Shown: positions 16,953-25,847, numbered from the stretch's first letter. The stretch: 64,000 bases of DNA from Ruminococcus flavefaciens (GCA_002371825.1 DFHF01000039.1:1-64000); one strand, 5' to 3'. Notes: generated by a model not told the origin, from the letters alone. Numbers and translations: made by a program.

Positions 16953-17900
16953 TTGCCGATACGCATACCATCAGAACTTCCGGCATACAAAACGCTTGGA
17001 GAAGAAAATATATTCGTAATGTCCCGTGACAGGGCTGAACATCAGGATATAAGACCCCTGAGAGTGGTCATCCTGAATATTATGCCAAAGAAGATAGAGA
17101 CCGAAAGTCAGCTTCTCAGACTGCTCAGTAATACTCCGCTTCAGGTGGATATCGATCTGCTGCAAATGGCATCACATACTTCACGGAATACTTCACAGCA
17201 TCATCTTTCGTCTTTTTATAAGACCTTTGATAAGATAAAGAATAACCGCTACGACGGTATGATAATAACCGGTGCTCCCGTAGAGCTTCTTGAATACGAG
17301 CAGGTGGATTACTGGGACGAGATCACTGAGATAATGGAGTGGTCAAAGACTCATGTTTTCTCCACTCTCTATATATGCTGGGCTGCTCAGGCCGGACTGT
17401 ACTATCATTTCGGCATCCCGAAATATACTCTGGAACATAAGATGTTCGGTGTATTTCCCCACCGTGCTGAGGTCAGCAACTGTCAGCTTTTGAGAGGCTT
17501 CGACGATATCTTTTATGTGCCCCATTCCAGAAATACTGAGGTGCGCAGAGAGGATATCGAACGCATCCCTCAGCTGGAGATACTTACATCTTCGGAGATA
17601 TCAGGTGTACACATAGTTGCAAATAAGAATGGCCGACAGTATTTCATTACCGGACATTCTGAGTATGATCGTGAGACTCTTGCCAACGAATACAGACGTG
17701 ATGTTGAAAAGGGGATCGATATACAGATTCCCTACAATTATTTCCCGGATGATGACCCGGATAATGTTCCGCTTTTTTCATGGAGATGTACAGCTAACCT
17801 GATGTTCTCGAACTGGCTGAACTACTGTGTTTACCAGCGTACACCGTACAATCTCAAGGAGCTTGAGGTGCGTAACTGGAACTGGGAGACCGATCTATAA
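16953..17900 (+). CDS. metA: Homoserine O-acyltransferase of the MetA family, probably acetyl-CoA specific
   Basis: MetA activates homoserine for methionine synthesis. The 315-residue protein carries the family's start (MPIRIPSELPAYKTLGEENI), the catalytic cysteine Cys142 in ICWAAQAGLYYHFG, and the GHSEYDRETLANEY block with the other catalytic residues. Residue 111, which sets acyl-CoA choice, is Glu in ITGAPVELLE rather than the Gly of Escherichia coli; Glu111 enzymes of Bacillus and Thermotoga use acetyl-CoA. So the likely product is O-acetylhomoserine despite the succinyltransferase name often attached. It begins with TTG, 9 bp after AAAGGAG. No SAM riboswitch fits in the 24-bp gap upstream, so it follows operon control. 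Confidence 0.94.
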   Translation: MPIRIPSELPAYKTLGEENIFVMSRDRAEHQDIRPLRVVILNIMPKKIETESQLLRLLSNTPLQVDIDLLQMASHTSRNTSQHHLSSFYKTFDKIKNNRYDGMIITGAPVELLEYEQVDYWDEITEIMEWSKTHVFSTLYICWAAQAGLYYHFGIPKYTLEHKMFGVFPHRAEVSNCQLLRGFDDIFYVPHSRNTEVRREDIERIPQLEILTSSEISGVHIVANKNGRQYFITGHSEYDRETLANEYRRDVEKGIDIQIPYNYFPDDDPDNVPLFSWRCTANLMFSNWLNYCVYQRTPYNLKELEVRNWNWETDL

Positions 17901-17910
17901 GGAGTTTGTT

Positions 17911-18885
17911 ATGGACGAAGAATACAACAATACTACCCCCGAACAGAATAGCAGCACTGATGGATCCGTACAGAACGGCAGCGATTACGGAAGCTATATG
18001 CCTCCGCCGCCGCAGGATAATGGATATGGGAATAATCCACCGCCGCAGAATAACGGCTACGGAAATTATCCTCCGCCGCAGCAGTATAATGGTTACGGGA
18101 ACAATCCTCCGCCGCAGCAGTATAACGGCTACGGGAACAATCCACCTCCGCCGCAGAATAATGGGTACGGGAATTATCCGCCGCCACAGCAGAATAATGG
18201 GTACGGGAATTATCCTCCGCCACAGCAGTATAATGGTTACGGAAATTATCCGCCTCCGCCTCAGAACGGCTATGGATACTCTGGTAACGGCAGGTATGTG
18301 CCGCCGGTAAGAAGTGCTGTGCCCCAGAAAAGCAATGGACTTGCTATTGCCGGAATGGTTACTGCGCTGGCTAATCTCATTATGTTCAACGGTTTGCTGG
18401 GCTTTATAACAGTTCCGGTTGCTCTGATACTGACAGTTCTTGCTGTCAAGAGAAAGAGCGGAAATAAGGTGCTTTATATTATTTCTATAGCTGCCTCAGC
18501 TATTTCCACGCTGATTTTTGCAGCTTACGTTTATTATGCTGTGAATATATGGCCGGAAGCCAAGTACTTCATGGATAACCGAACTCAGATAATGGATGAG
18601 TACGAACGTACAGGCAGGATACCGGAAAGATTTGAAAAATTCAATGAATCTAAGTACACACCTCTGTGGCATTTGCTTGGATTCAAGAGCTTTGATGATC
18701 TCTTTGATGACCTTTCAGAGATCCACGAGAACAGCAGAGATAAAAATGACCGAAGAGAATATAAGCCGGAGATCACAAGGCCTTCTGAAGAGGAAACAAC
18801 TTCTGCTCCAGATGACGATGAGCCCTATGATGATGAACCTTATGACTATGACCACAGCGGTGAAGATCTGGTAGTTCTCGGGTGA
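17911..18885 (+). CDS. Proline-rich repeat protein with DUF4190-like membrane domain
   Basis: A 324-residue membrane protein with three parts. The N-terminal 130 residues are low-complexity, dominated by tandem copies of NGYGN(N/Y)PPPQ(Q) encoded by near-identical 33-36 bp units (18000-18280). The middle (about 140-205) has two hydrophobic segments starting SNGLAIAGMVTALANL, like DUF4190. The C-terminal part is charged and ends in an Asp/Tyr-rich tail. The start at 17911 is preferred to an upstream frame because AAGGAG sits 7 bp before it and the extra N-terminus overlaps metA. Such proteins are common in Clostridia and of unknown role. Last gene of the scpAB run. Confidence 0.85.
   Translation: MDEEYNNTTPEQNSSTDGSVQNGSDYGSYMPPPPQDNGYGNNPPPQNNGYGNYPPPQQYNGYGNNPPPQQYNGYGNNPPPPQNNGYGNYPPPQQNNGYGNYPPPQQYNGYGNYPPPPQNGYGYSGNGRYVPPVRSAVPQKSNGLAIAGMVTALANLIMFNGLLGFITVPVALILTVLAVKRKSGNKVLYIISIAASAISTLIFAAYVYYAVNIWPEAKYFMDNRTQIMDEYERTGRIPERFEKFNESKYTPLWHLLGFKSFDDLFDDLSEIHENSRDKNDRREYKPEITRPSEEETTSAPDDDEPYDDEPYDYDHSGEDLVVLG
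18000..18280 (+). repeat. Tandem coding repeat (NGYGNxPPPQ units)
   Basis: About eight in-frame copies of a 33-36 bp unit with core GGTTACGGGAA plus CCTCCGCCGCAG. Copies differ mainly by insertion of one extra Pro or a QQY triplet. Near identity suggests slippage or recombination and likely length variation between strains. Confidence 0.85.
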
Positions 18886-18900
18886 AAAAATTGATTAAAA

Positions 18901-18938
18901 AGCAGAATGCACTTAAGTACATTCTGCTTTATTTTTTT
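18901..18938. terminator. Intrinsic terminator between convergent genes
   Basis: Stem AGCAGAATG (18901-18909) with CATTCTGCT (18920-18928), followed by TTATTTTTTT. It is A-rich on the left as well, so probably bidirectional; it overlaps the 3' end of the deacetylase gene. Confidence 0.85.
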
Positions 18939-19815
18939 GTTCGTTCAGCATTACTGACATAAAGTCATTGGTAGAAAGAAGTCCGGAGCGGTTGAAGCGG
19001 TCGATGTTGAAAAGGCAGTCCGGGTCACGGGTGATGTAATTCATACGCTCGTAGCAGGTAAGTGTCATCATAAAGCCCATATCCCTGAGAACAGGAATGC
19101 TCTCAGGGGAGATTTTCCCGTAGGGATAAGCGAAAACGAATGGAACATAACCGCAGGCAGCTCTGATATCATTCTGCAGCAGAGAAGTATCATCAGAAAG
19201 AGCACTGCGGTATTGCTCTTCGGATTCTCCCTCCATACGGGAGCAGCCTTTTCGTGCTCCGGAAAGAGAATGCATATCATAGGTATGGTTTCCTATCTCG
19301 ACCCGTCCGGAGCTTATCAGTTCAGAGATATCATTCCATGTGAGATATGAATAGGAGCTGTTATGCGGGTCGGCAGCAGCAAGAGAATCAGTATATTTTC
19401 CGACAACAGAGACGATAAAGCACATATCGTATTTTTCAAAAATTGGTAGGGCTTCTGAAAGGTTGTTGTAGTGACCGTCATCGAAGGTTATAAGGACCGG
19501 CTTTTCAGGCAGTTCTCCTTTGCCGTGGACGTACTGGACAAGCTCTTCAGCGGAGACAGATGTAAATCCGTTCTCAGACAGCCATGCAAGGTCTGAGTCA
19601 AGCTGAGAAGGTGTGATTATGTATTCAGTTGGTGAAGTGTCATACACGCTGTGGTACATTATTACAGGCAGTGGTACAGCTTTGTCACCGCCGGAAGAAG
19701 CTGAGGAGCCGGAAACTGTCTTTCCTATAGTAAATACCAGGAAAGACAGTCCGATGACTACAGCATCAATTACAAGAAGTTTAAGGAATTTTTTTATATT
19801 ACAGCAGGCGTACAT
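18913..19815 (-). CDS. Membrane-anchored polysaccharide deacetylase (NodB domain)
   Basis: A 300-residue surface enzyme of carbohydrate esterase family 4, likely removing acetyl groups from peptidoglycan or another N-acetylated glycan. One N-terminal membrane anchor (about residues 8-28) precedes a linker and a NodB domain (about 110-285). The metal motif is present as TFDDGHYNN (motif 1), GNHTYDMHS (motif 2, His/His) and FAYPYGK (motif 3). The VIMYHSVYD block before it is typical of PgaB/PdaA-like members. The start at 19815 follows CCGGAGG by 9 bp; a longer frame upstream has no ribosome site. Transcribed alone. Confidence 0.9.
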   Translation of the reverse strand: MYACCNIKKFLKLLVIDAVVIGLSFLVFTIGKTVSGSSASSGGDKAVPLPVIMYHSVYDTSPTEYIITPSQLDSDLAWLSENGFTSVSAEELVQYVHGKGELPEKPVLITFDDGHYNNLSEALPIFEKYDMCFIVSVVGKYTDSLAAADPHNSSYSYLTWNDISELISSGRVEIGNHTYDMHSLSGARKGCSRMEGESEEQYRSALSDDTSLLQNDIRAACGYVPFVFAYPYGKISPESIPVLRDMGFMMTLTCYERMNYITRDPDCLFNIDRFNRSGLLSTNDFMSVMLNEQKNKAECT

Positions 19816-20023
19816 ATTTACCTCCGGATAAGGGACAGTACAGCAGGAAGGCTTTATAAAGTGCTTTAAAATGCAGCTTTTGCAGACCACAGTTCACTTT
19901 ATGCAAAGCCGCTCATCCTGAATGTACTGTCTTTTTTAGGTGTCAACAGATATTATGCGGAGAAGGACTGAAAAATGTCAGAATTAGTCTTTTTGTCCGA
20001 TCAGAAATAATCCTGTGAGCTTA

Positions 20024-20052
20024 TGAATATAATCAAATGAAAGGTTATACTA
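20024..20052 (+). promoter_or_regulatory. Possible sporulation-sigma promoter of spoIIP
   Basis: TGAATA (20024-20029) and TATACTA (20046-20052) with a 16-bp spacer resemble forespore sigma F/G elements more than sigma-A. The element lies 13 bp before the spoIIP ATG, leaving room for only a short leader. In Bacillus spoIIP is mainly sigma-E controlled, so this is tentative. Confidence 0.25.
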
Positions 20053-20065
20053 ATGAGGTGAGGAT

Positions 20066-21229
20066 ATGACACGACGCAAACGCCGTAAAATAAGAGGATT
20101 ATTAAAGCTCTGCCTGCTTATTGTCCTTCCGCTTGGAGTTGTTGCAGGACTTAGCAGCATTTCAGGGCTGACAGGTTCACTTTCCCAGACAAGCCGCCTT
20201 GTAGCAGGAGCTCCTCCTGCGGCCGGAAAGAAGTCTGTGGGTGATGAGACAGCTGAGTACAGAAAGCCGGAGCCGGAGGACATCCTCTCAGGCAGCGTTA
20301 TTCTTTCAGAAGGCTATGGGATCGCTGCTGAGACAGTTTCTGCCAGGATGACAACCCTGAAAAGTCCGCTTGAAATGCATTCTGACGCTCCCGGTGAAAA
20401 GCCCTATCCTACGGAATGGGGAGCAGGCGGAGAAATAATCCGGAACACTTATCCGCCATATACAGGAACGACTTTCATCGACCTTCCAGGAGGCGGACAG
20501 GTCAATAACAAGACATCAGTGCCCAACGAGCGCCTTCTTGAAGAGAGCAGTATAATTCCGGAGATCTTTGCTTCAGACCAGCCCGGCCCTCAGGTGCTTA
20601 TCTATCATACCCACACCTGTGAGAGCTTTGAGCCTTATGTCAGAGAGAATTATGATGCCGGATTCAACTTCCGTACTACTGATGAGACGAAAAATGTAGT
20701 CATGGTAGGAGATGCTATACAGGCTGAGCTTGAAGCGAGGGGGATAGGAGTTATCCATGTAAGGACGATACACGACTATCCCTCATATAACGGAGCATAC
20801 GACAGGAGCCGTGCATCCATAATGCCTATCCTTGAGGAATATCCATCAATAAAAGCAGTGCTTGATATCCACAGGGATGCTATAGGCAGTGAGAACACTG
20901 CCTATCAGCCATATGTTGAGATAGACGGCAAAGAAGCAGCACAGATAATGATAATCTCCGGCTGTGATGACGGGACTATGGGGATGCCGAATTACATGAA
21001 GAACTTTCATTTTGCCTGTGCCCTCCAGAATAAGCTTGAAAGCGACTTTAAGGGTCTCACAAGGCCGGTGCTGTTCGATTATAGGTGTTATAATCAGGAC
21101 CTGACTGCCGGAAGTCTGCTTATCGAGGTAGGCTCCCATGGAAATACACTTGAACAGGTACAGTACTCCGGACAGCTGATAGGCTGTTCATTGGGAGAAT
21201 TGCTTTGTTCGATGAAGGAGAAGGAATGA
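20066..21229 (+). CDS. spoIIP: Stage II sporulation protein P, peptidoglycan amidase/endopeptidase
   Basis: SpoIIP cuts septal peptidoglycan with SpoIID and SpoIIM so that the mother-cell membrane can engulf the forespore. The 387-residue protein has a membrane anchor at about 12-35, a low-complexity stalk, and the amidase domain (about 180-385). Hallmarks are VLIYHTHTCESF (zinc histidines and Glu), KAVLDIHRDAIG, and LLIEVGSHGNTLEQ. AGGTGAGG precedes the ATG. It overlaps the next small membrane gene by 4 bp (ATGA). SpoIIP is specific to endospore formers and their recent non-sporing descendants, so it is strong evidence for spore-forming ancestry. Confidence 0.95.
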   Translation: MTRRKRRKIRGLLKLCLLIVLPLGVVAGLSSISGLTGSLSQTSRLVAGAPPAAGKKSVGDETAEYRKPEPEDILSGSVILSEGYGIAAETVSARMTTLKSPLEMHSDAPGEKPYPTEWGAGGEIIRNTYPPYTGTTFIDLPGGGQVNNKTSVPNERLLEESSIIPEIFASDQPGPQVLIYHTHTCESFEPYVRENYDAGFNFRTTDETKNVVMVGDAIQAELEARGIGVIHVRTIHDYPSYNGAYDRSRASIMPILEEYPSIKAVLDIHRDAIGSENTAYQPYVEIDGKEAAQIMIISGCDDGTMGMPNYMKNFHFACALQNKLESDFKGLTRPVLFDYRCYNQDLTAGSLLIEVGSHGNTLEQVQYSGQLIGCSLGELLCSMKEKE

Positions 21230-21531
21230 AGAGAAAGCATAAAAAGACCGCCCTGAGAGCGATATTTCTCTATCTGCTCTTTACAGGCGGTTCATGGATG
21301 TTTATTAATTGTTACACTAATTCATATAACAGGCTTTCCGGAGATAAGCTTGCACCGGCAAGTCTTGATATGAGCGGAAGCAAGGCCTCCTTTACGGTCC
21401 TTGAGCACAGTGCTGAGGTAGATCTTTCAGCTTTTTCATATGACAGCAAGCTGTACTGCGGAGCGTACCTGCTGTCGCCTGACGATATACGTTCAGCGGG
21501 CTATCTGATTTCGCTTTGGGGGAGGCGCTGA
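21226..21531 (+). CDS. Small membrane-anchored protein coupled to spoIIP
   Basis: A 101-residue protein, not recognised. Residues about 9-27 form a signal or membrane anchor after a very basic start (MKRKHKKTALR), and the remaining 70 residues would lie outside the membrane. Its ATG overlaps the spoIIP stop by 4 bp with GAAGGAG 6 bp upstream, so translation is coupled. The last 39 bp overlap, tail to tail, the 3' end of the papain-like gene on the other strand. A role alongside SpoIIP is suggested only by position. Confidence 0.7.
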   Translation: MKRKHKKTALRAIFLYLLFTGGSWMFINCYTNSYNRLSGDKLAPASLDMSGSKASFTVLEHSAEVDLSAFSYDSKLYCGAYLLSPDDIRSAGYLISLWGRR

Positions 21532-22065
21532 CTGCACATCATAGTAAAAGCTGTTGAGTTCTCCGGAGTAGATAAGTGAAGCACCGGGGAAATTCCGGAA
21601 ATCGTCCGGTTTGTACAGACAGGCGGGCTTTTCGAGGGGAATGCCGATTTTTTCCATAGTATAGGCTACGAACTGTGAACAGACGAAGCTTTTTCTGCGG
21701 TTCCACTCTATATTGAAATAAACGGCCAGAAGTCCCAGCAGGTTATATGAGTATACACTGCGGTTATTGGCGAAATGTCTTATTATACGGTTATATTCGC
21801 TTTTCTGTCCCGGAGTTACAGGGATACGGTAGATCTCACATGGGATGAATCCGAATTTGCCAAGGGTACCCTGTCCAACAGTCTCCTTATTGAAGGTAGC
21901 AGGCAGCGGAAAACGTCGGTAAGTACGGCAGAAGCTGTACATTTCAGAAAGAGTGACATCTCCCGAAAGCGAAACGTGATTATAGGGCTTTTTAGTTATG
22001 AACCTGAAAAAACGAGCAGGTCTTGTACCAGTCTGTGCGATGATGAGATATATGTAATCCTCCAA
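21493..22065 (-). CDS. Permuted papain-like (YiiX/NlpC-P60 type) hydrolase
   Basis: A 190-residue protein resembling the circularly permuted NlpC/P60-like peptidases (YiiX/YaeF group). Supporting marks are an early histidine in KKPYNHVSLS (about residue 31) and a later cysteine in KSFVCSQFVAY (about 130), the order expected for the permuted Cys/His pair. No signal peptide is visible, so it may act in the cytosol or need another export route. It has its own sigma-A promoter (22120-22148). The 3' end overlaps the convergent small membrane gene by 39 bp. Substrate unknown; relatives hydrolyse amide bonds in lipids or peptides. Confidence 0.75.
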   Translation of the reverse strand: MEDYIYLIIAQTGTRPARFFRFITKKPYNHVSLSGDVTLSEMYSFCRTYRRFPLPATFNKETVGQGTLGKFGFIPCEIYRIPVTPGQKSEYNRIIRHFANNRSVYSYNLLGLLAVYFNIEWNRRKSFVCSQFVAYTMEKIGIPLEKPACLYKPDDFRNFPGASLIYSGELNSFYYDVQSAPPPKRNQIAR

Positions 22066-22119
22066 CCTTTTCTTTCGCCTCCCTTACCTGAGCAGCACAA
22101 TATGCCGCAATTTCAATTT

Positions 22120-22148
22120 ATTATACCATACTTCTGTAAAAAAATCAA
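22120..22148 (-). promoter_or_regulatory. Sigma-A promoter of the papain-like gene
   Basis: On the minus strand, TTGATT (22143-22148), 17-bp spacer, TATAAT (22120-22125). About 55 bp before the ATG. Confidence 0.7.
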
Positions 22149-22180
22149 TACAAACAGAAAAATATATCATATATTATGTG

Positions 22181-22209
22181 TTAACTATTGTGAGGGTAAT
22201 GCATATATT
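22181..22209 (+). promoter_or_regulatory. Probable promoter of asnB
   Basis: TTAACT (22181-22186), 17-bp spacer, TATATT (22204-22209). Weaker than other promoters in the window; 48 bp before the asnB ATG. Confidence 0.45.
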
Positions 22210-22256
22210 ATATTGAGAACGGCGTGCCGTATGCCGGAAAGCGGTGGAGGAAAGCT

Positions 22257-24083
22257 ATGTGCGGAATTGCGGGAGCTATAAGCTTCATTGAGGATATGCG
22301 TGCAGAGATGAAAAGCTATGAGGCAATGCAGAAAGCCCTTCTGAGGCGGGGACCTGACCAGAGGGGGATAGTCCTGACAAGAAATGCGGCGCTGATACAT
22401 ACCCGCCTTGCAGTTATCGATATCAGCGGAGGCCGTCAGCCTATGAGCTTTACCTGCGGAGATAAAATGTATACTATCGTGTACAATGGGGAGCTTTATA
22501 ACACTGACGAGATACGGCGGGAGCTTTCTGATGAATTCGTCTTTACAACACATTCTGATACAGAGGTCGTTCTCAAAAGCTATATACGCTGGGGAGAGAG
22601 CTGTGTTGAGCACTTTAACGGAATATACGCTTTCGTCATTTACGATGAAGCTGAGGAGCAGGCTTTTATAGCAAGGGACAGGATAGGGGTCAAGCCTCTG
22701 TTTTACTGGGAGGATGACCGGAAGCTTGTATTTGCCTCAGAGATACCTGCTCTGCTGTGTCACCCTGACATTCCGGCTGAGGTCGATGAAAAGGGTGCAG
22801 CCGAGCTGATACTTATGGCTCCGGGCAGAACACCGGGCTGCGGAGTTCTCAGGGGGATAAAGGAGGTGCTGCCCGGCTGCTGCGGATATTATTCAAGGAA
22901 AGGACTTGAGCTCCATAGATATTGGCGGCTAAGAGCCGAGAAGCTTGATGAGAGCTTTGAGGAGACGGTGGAGCACGTCCGGGAACTGGTGTATGACGCA
23001 ATAAAGCGGCAGCTGGTCTCTGATGTGCCGGTGTGTACATTCCTATCCGGAGGGCTGGATTCAAGTCTTATCTCGTCGGTCGCAGCATCAGAGCTGAAAA
23101 AGCAGGGCAGGAGGCTGAGCACATTTTCGGTAGATTATGCCGGAAATGACAAGTATTTTCAGAAGAGTCATTTTCAGCCGGACAGCGACCCTGAGTATAT
23201 CAGGATAATGGCGGAATATCTCGGGACAGACCATCACTGGCGGACTGTTGATGTCAACGAGCTGACAGATGCTCTCACAGAAGCAGTCGAAGCCCGTGGC
23301 CTGCCGGGAATGGCGGATGTTGATGCCTCGCTTCTGCTGCTTTGCCGTGAGATAAAAAAGTATGGCACAGTAGCACTTTCAGGAGAGTGTGCAGATGAGA
23401 TATTCGGCGGATATCCATGGTACAGGGACAAGGATATCCGTATGACCGATGGCTTCCCGTGGGCTCAGAGCACTGCATACCGGAGCAGGTTCCTCTGTGA
23501 CAGATATGCTTCCGGAATTGATCCCGCAGACTATGTATACAGTGCTTACCGCAGAACAGCGGACAGTGCAGAAAAGCTGCCGGAGGAAAATGAAACTGAG
23601 GGAAGAATGAAGGAGATGACTCAGCTTAATTTTGACTGGTTTATGCAGACACTTCTTGACAGGAAGGACAGAATGTCCATGTACAGCGGTCTGGAGGTCA
23701 GAGTACCGTTCTGCGATCATAGGATAGCAGAGTACCTGTATAATGTCCCATGGGAGTACAAGGACTGGCAGGGACGTGAGAAAGGGCTGCTGAGAGAGGC
23801 TATGAAGGATTGGCTGCCGGAGAGAGTACTGTGGCGGAAAAAGAGCCCGTATCCGAAAACTCACGATCCTGCATTTCTGGAAGCAGTCACAGAAAGGCTG
23901 AGAATGATACTGGATGAGGAGACACCTCTCACAGACCTTGTGAAGCGTGAAGAGCTGGAGCGTCTGCTTTCACATGAGGATCATGTTCAGTGGTATGGTC
24001 AGCTTATGAATCTGCCGCAGACGATAGCATTTTTCATACAGCTGGATCACTGGATGAAGCGGTTTGATGTCAGATTGATATAA
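22257..24083 (+). CDS. asnB: Asparagine synthase, glutamine-hydrolysing
   Basis: AsnB makes asparagine from aspartate, ATP and glutamine. The 608-residue protein begins MCGIAGAI, giving the N-terminal nucleophile Cys after Met removal, which fixes the start at 22257; GGTGGAGG lies 6 bp upstream. The class II glutaminase domain (1 to about 200) shows RRGPDQRG, HTRLAVID and NGELYN. The synthetase domain (about 230-600) has the ATP-pyrophosphatase P-loop FLSGGLDSSLI and SGECADEIFGGYPWYRD. Length is normal for AsnB. A family member acting on meso-diaminopimelate or an antibiotic precursor cannot be excluded from sequence alone. Transcribed alone, ending in a hairpin. Confidence 0.93.
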   Translation: MCGIAGAISFIEDMRAEMKSYEAMQKALLRRGPDQRGIVLTRNAALIHTRLAVIDISGGRQPMSFTCGDKMYTIVYNGELYNTDEIRRELSDEFVFTTHSDTEVVLKSYIRWGESCVEHFNGIYAFVIYDEAEEQAFIARDRIGVKPLFYWEDDRKLVFASEIPALLCHPDIPAEVDEKGAAELILMAPGRTPGCGVLRGIKEVLPGCCGYYSRKGLELHRYWRLRAEKLDESFEETVEHVRELVYDAIKRQLVSDVPVCTFLSGGLDSSLISSVAASELKKQGRRLSTFSVDYAGNDKYFQKSHFQPDSDPEYIRIMAEYLGTDHHWRTVDVNELTDALTEAVEARGLPGMADVDASLLLLCREIKKYGTVALSGECADEIFGGYPWYRDKDIRMTDGFPWAQSTAYRSRFLCDRYASGIDPADYVYSAYRRTADSAEKLPEENETEGRMKEMTQLNFDWFMQTLLDRKDRMSMYSGLEVRVPFCDHRIAEYLYNVPWEYKDWQGREKGLLREAMKDWLPERVLWRKKSPYPKTHDPAFLEAVTERLRMILDEETPLTDLVKREELERLLSHEDHVQWYGQLMNLPQTIAFFIQLDHWMKRFDVRLI

Positions 24084-24089
24084 ATAGTA

Positions 24090-24118
24090 AAGGCAGTCCC
24101 GGCGGACTGCCTTTCTGA
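24090..24118 (+). terminator. Hairpin terminator of asnB
   Basis: Stem AAGGCAGTCC (24090-24099) with GGACTGCCTT (24104-24113), 4-nt loop. The T tract is short (TTTCT), so efficiency may be moderate. Confidence 0.65.
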
Positions 24119-24134
24119 TATTTCGGGGAAATAA

Positions 24135-25703
24135 TTACATTAGCGGAGCAATTACCTTCATGAGGCTGCCCACGAATTTATAATACATTTTTTCATGCTT
24201 TATAGTCTCAGGAGTGACCTCCCTGCATTTATCCTGTACAGAGAGAAAATCTGCTTCGATATCTGCGATACAGGAAGTTCTGTACATATATGTCGCACAC
24301 TCATAGTGGTGGTAGAGACTGCGGTAATCAAGGTTTATTGTGCCGACTACGGCTTTTTCATCATCGCATACGCAGACTTTTGCGTGAACAAAGCCCGGAG
24401 TGTATTCAAATATTTTCACTCCTGCCTTGATAAGGGAATCATAATGAGTTTTTGCAAGAGCATAGGCTGCTTTCTTATCGGGGATCCCCGGCAGTATGAT
24501 CCTTACATCTATGCCTCTCTGTGCTGCAAATTTAATTGAAGATTCAAGCTCACCGTCAAGAATGAGATAGGGTGTCATAATGTGTACATAGGTCCTTGCA
24601 CGGTTGAGTATGTCCATATAGACGTTCTCTCCAACCTTGTCACCGTCAAGAGGTATATCTCCGTAGGGCATGACATATCCGTCAGAGCGGTACCGCTTTT
24701 CAGGCAGACCGAGGAATCTGTCCCATTCGGGTTCACGTTCAGTGGTATTCCACATCTGAAGGAACATCAGAGTGAAGCTCTGTACAGCATCGCCCTTCAG
24801 CATTACAGCAGTATCCTTCCAGTGGCCGAAACGTTCTATGCGGTTGATATATTCGTCAGCAAGGTTAACTCCGCCGTTGAAGGCAGTCTCACCGTCTATA
24901 ACAAGGATCTTCCTGTGGTCACGGTAGTTATAGTGTGTGGAGATAAAAGGCCTTATGGGAGCGAAAGTCTTGCATTTAATACCAAGCTTTGCAAGCCGCT
25001 CAGGGTAGTCAAAGCTGAGTGTGGAGATCTCGCACATTCCGTCAAACATGACCCTGACATCGACTCCTTTGGCTGCTTTATCTGCAAGTATCTTAAGAAC
25101 ACTTCCCCACATATAGCCTTCATCAATGATGAAATACTCAAGGAAAATGAATTTTTCAGCCTTCCTGAGCTCCTCAAGCAGGGCAGTGAATTTATCTTCT
25201 CCCTGAGGGAAAAATGTGGTCTCGGTGTTCTGGTAGACAGGGAAACATCCGGTGCGGTTAATATATCTGCAAAGGTCATCAGTACCGGATTCTATGAGCT
25301 CGGGAGACTTGATAGTGTTTTCATTCTGTATTAATGTTGAACGTGTCTCATTGACGATCTGAGCTATCCTCGAACGGTGAGCCTGATGCCCGAAGCTTTT
25401 GTTAGTGAACCATAGCAGTATAGCTCCCGGGACAGGGAAAACGGATATTATTGCAAGCCACGTCAGTTTTGCAGATGAATCCATTTCACACCTGAAAAGA
25501 TAGAATATCATCAGGGTAGTGAATAGTCCCTGTATTACAGCGAAATTTGGTACATATTCGCTGAAAATGCTGTATATGGTCAGGAAAAGGAGCAGTTGAA
25601 AGATAATGAGAAGAGTCATGAGAAAAAGGCGGCTGAAAATAAGATGTAGAATACCTTTTTTCTTTCGCTTGAGAAGTCGGATAGTTTCTTCGTTTTGCGG
25701 CAT
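24135..25703 (-). CDS. cls: Cardiolipin synthase
   Basis: A 522-residue membrane phospholipase-D-family enzyme that joins phosphatidylglycerol molecules into cardiolipin. Two N-terminal membrane helices lie at about 28-50 and 53-72, with a third hydrophobic stretch near 85-105. Two HKD catalytic motifs follow: HRKILVID (with GGVNLADEY after it) and HAKVCVCDD (with GTINLDYRS after it). The start at 25703 has GGGAGG 7 bp upstream; a longer frame to 25772 runs into the repeat region and lacks a site. Only one gene of this type is seen here. Confidence 0.92.
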   Translation of the reverse strand: MPQNEETIRLLKRKKKGILHLIFSRLFLMTLLIIFQLLLFLTIYSIFSEYVPNFAVIQGLFTTLMIFYLFRCEMDSSAKLTWLAIISVFPVPGAILLWFTNKSFGHQAHRSRIAQIVNETRSTLIQNENTIKSPELIESGTDDLCRYINRTGCFPVYQNTETTFFPQGEDKFTALLEELRKAEKFIFLEYFIIDEGYMWGSVLKILADKAAKGVDVRVMFDGMCEISTLSFDYPERLAKLGIKCKTFAPIRPFISTHYNYRDHRKILVIDGETAFNGGVNLADEYINRIERFGHWKDTAVMLKGDAVQSFTLMFLQMWNTTEREPEWDRFLGLPEKRYRSDGYVMPYGDIPLDGDKVGENVYMDILNRARTYVHIMTPYLILDGELESSIKFAAQRGIDVRIILPGIPDKKAAYALAKTHYDSLIKAGVKIFEYTPGFVHAKVCVCDDEKAVVGTINLDYRSLYHHYECATYMYRTSCIADIEADFLSVQDKCREVTPETIKHEKMYYKFVGSLMKVIAPLM

Positions 25704-25847
25704 ATTTTTCCCTCCCTTGAAATGTTGAACTGCATAGAAGAGAAGCAGTTTTAAGCTGAAAAGTATGTTCAAAAAAAGCGCTCCTGAATAGCGGAACGCA
25801 TGGTTAACGTGACAATTAAAAATTTTGTCGTTTGAGATATGATTTTT

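Noticed and set aside
24582..25334. 250-codon plus-strand frame opposite cardiolipin synthase
   Set aside because: Fully antisense to a gene with both HKD motifs; composition is that of a shadow frame.
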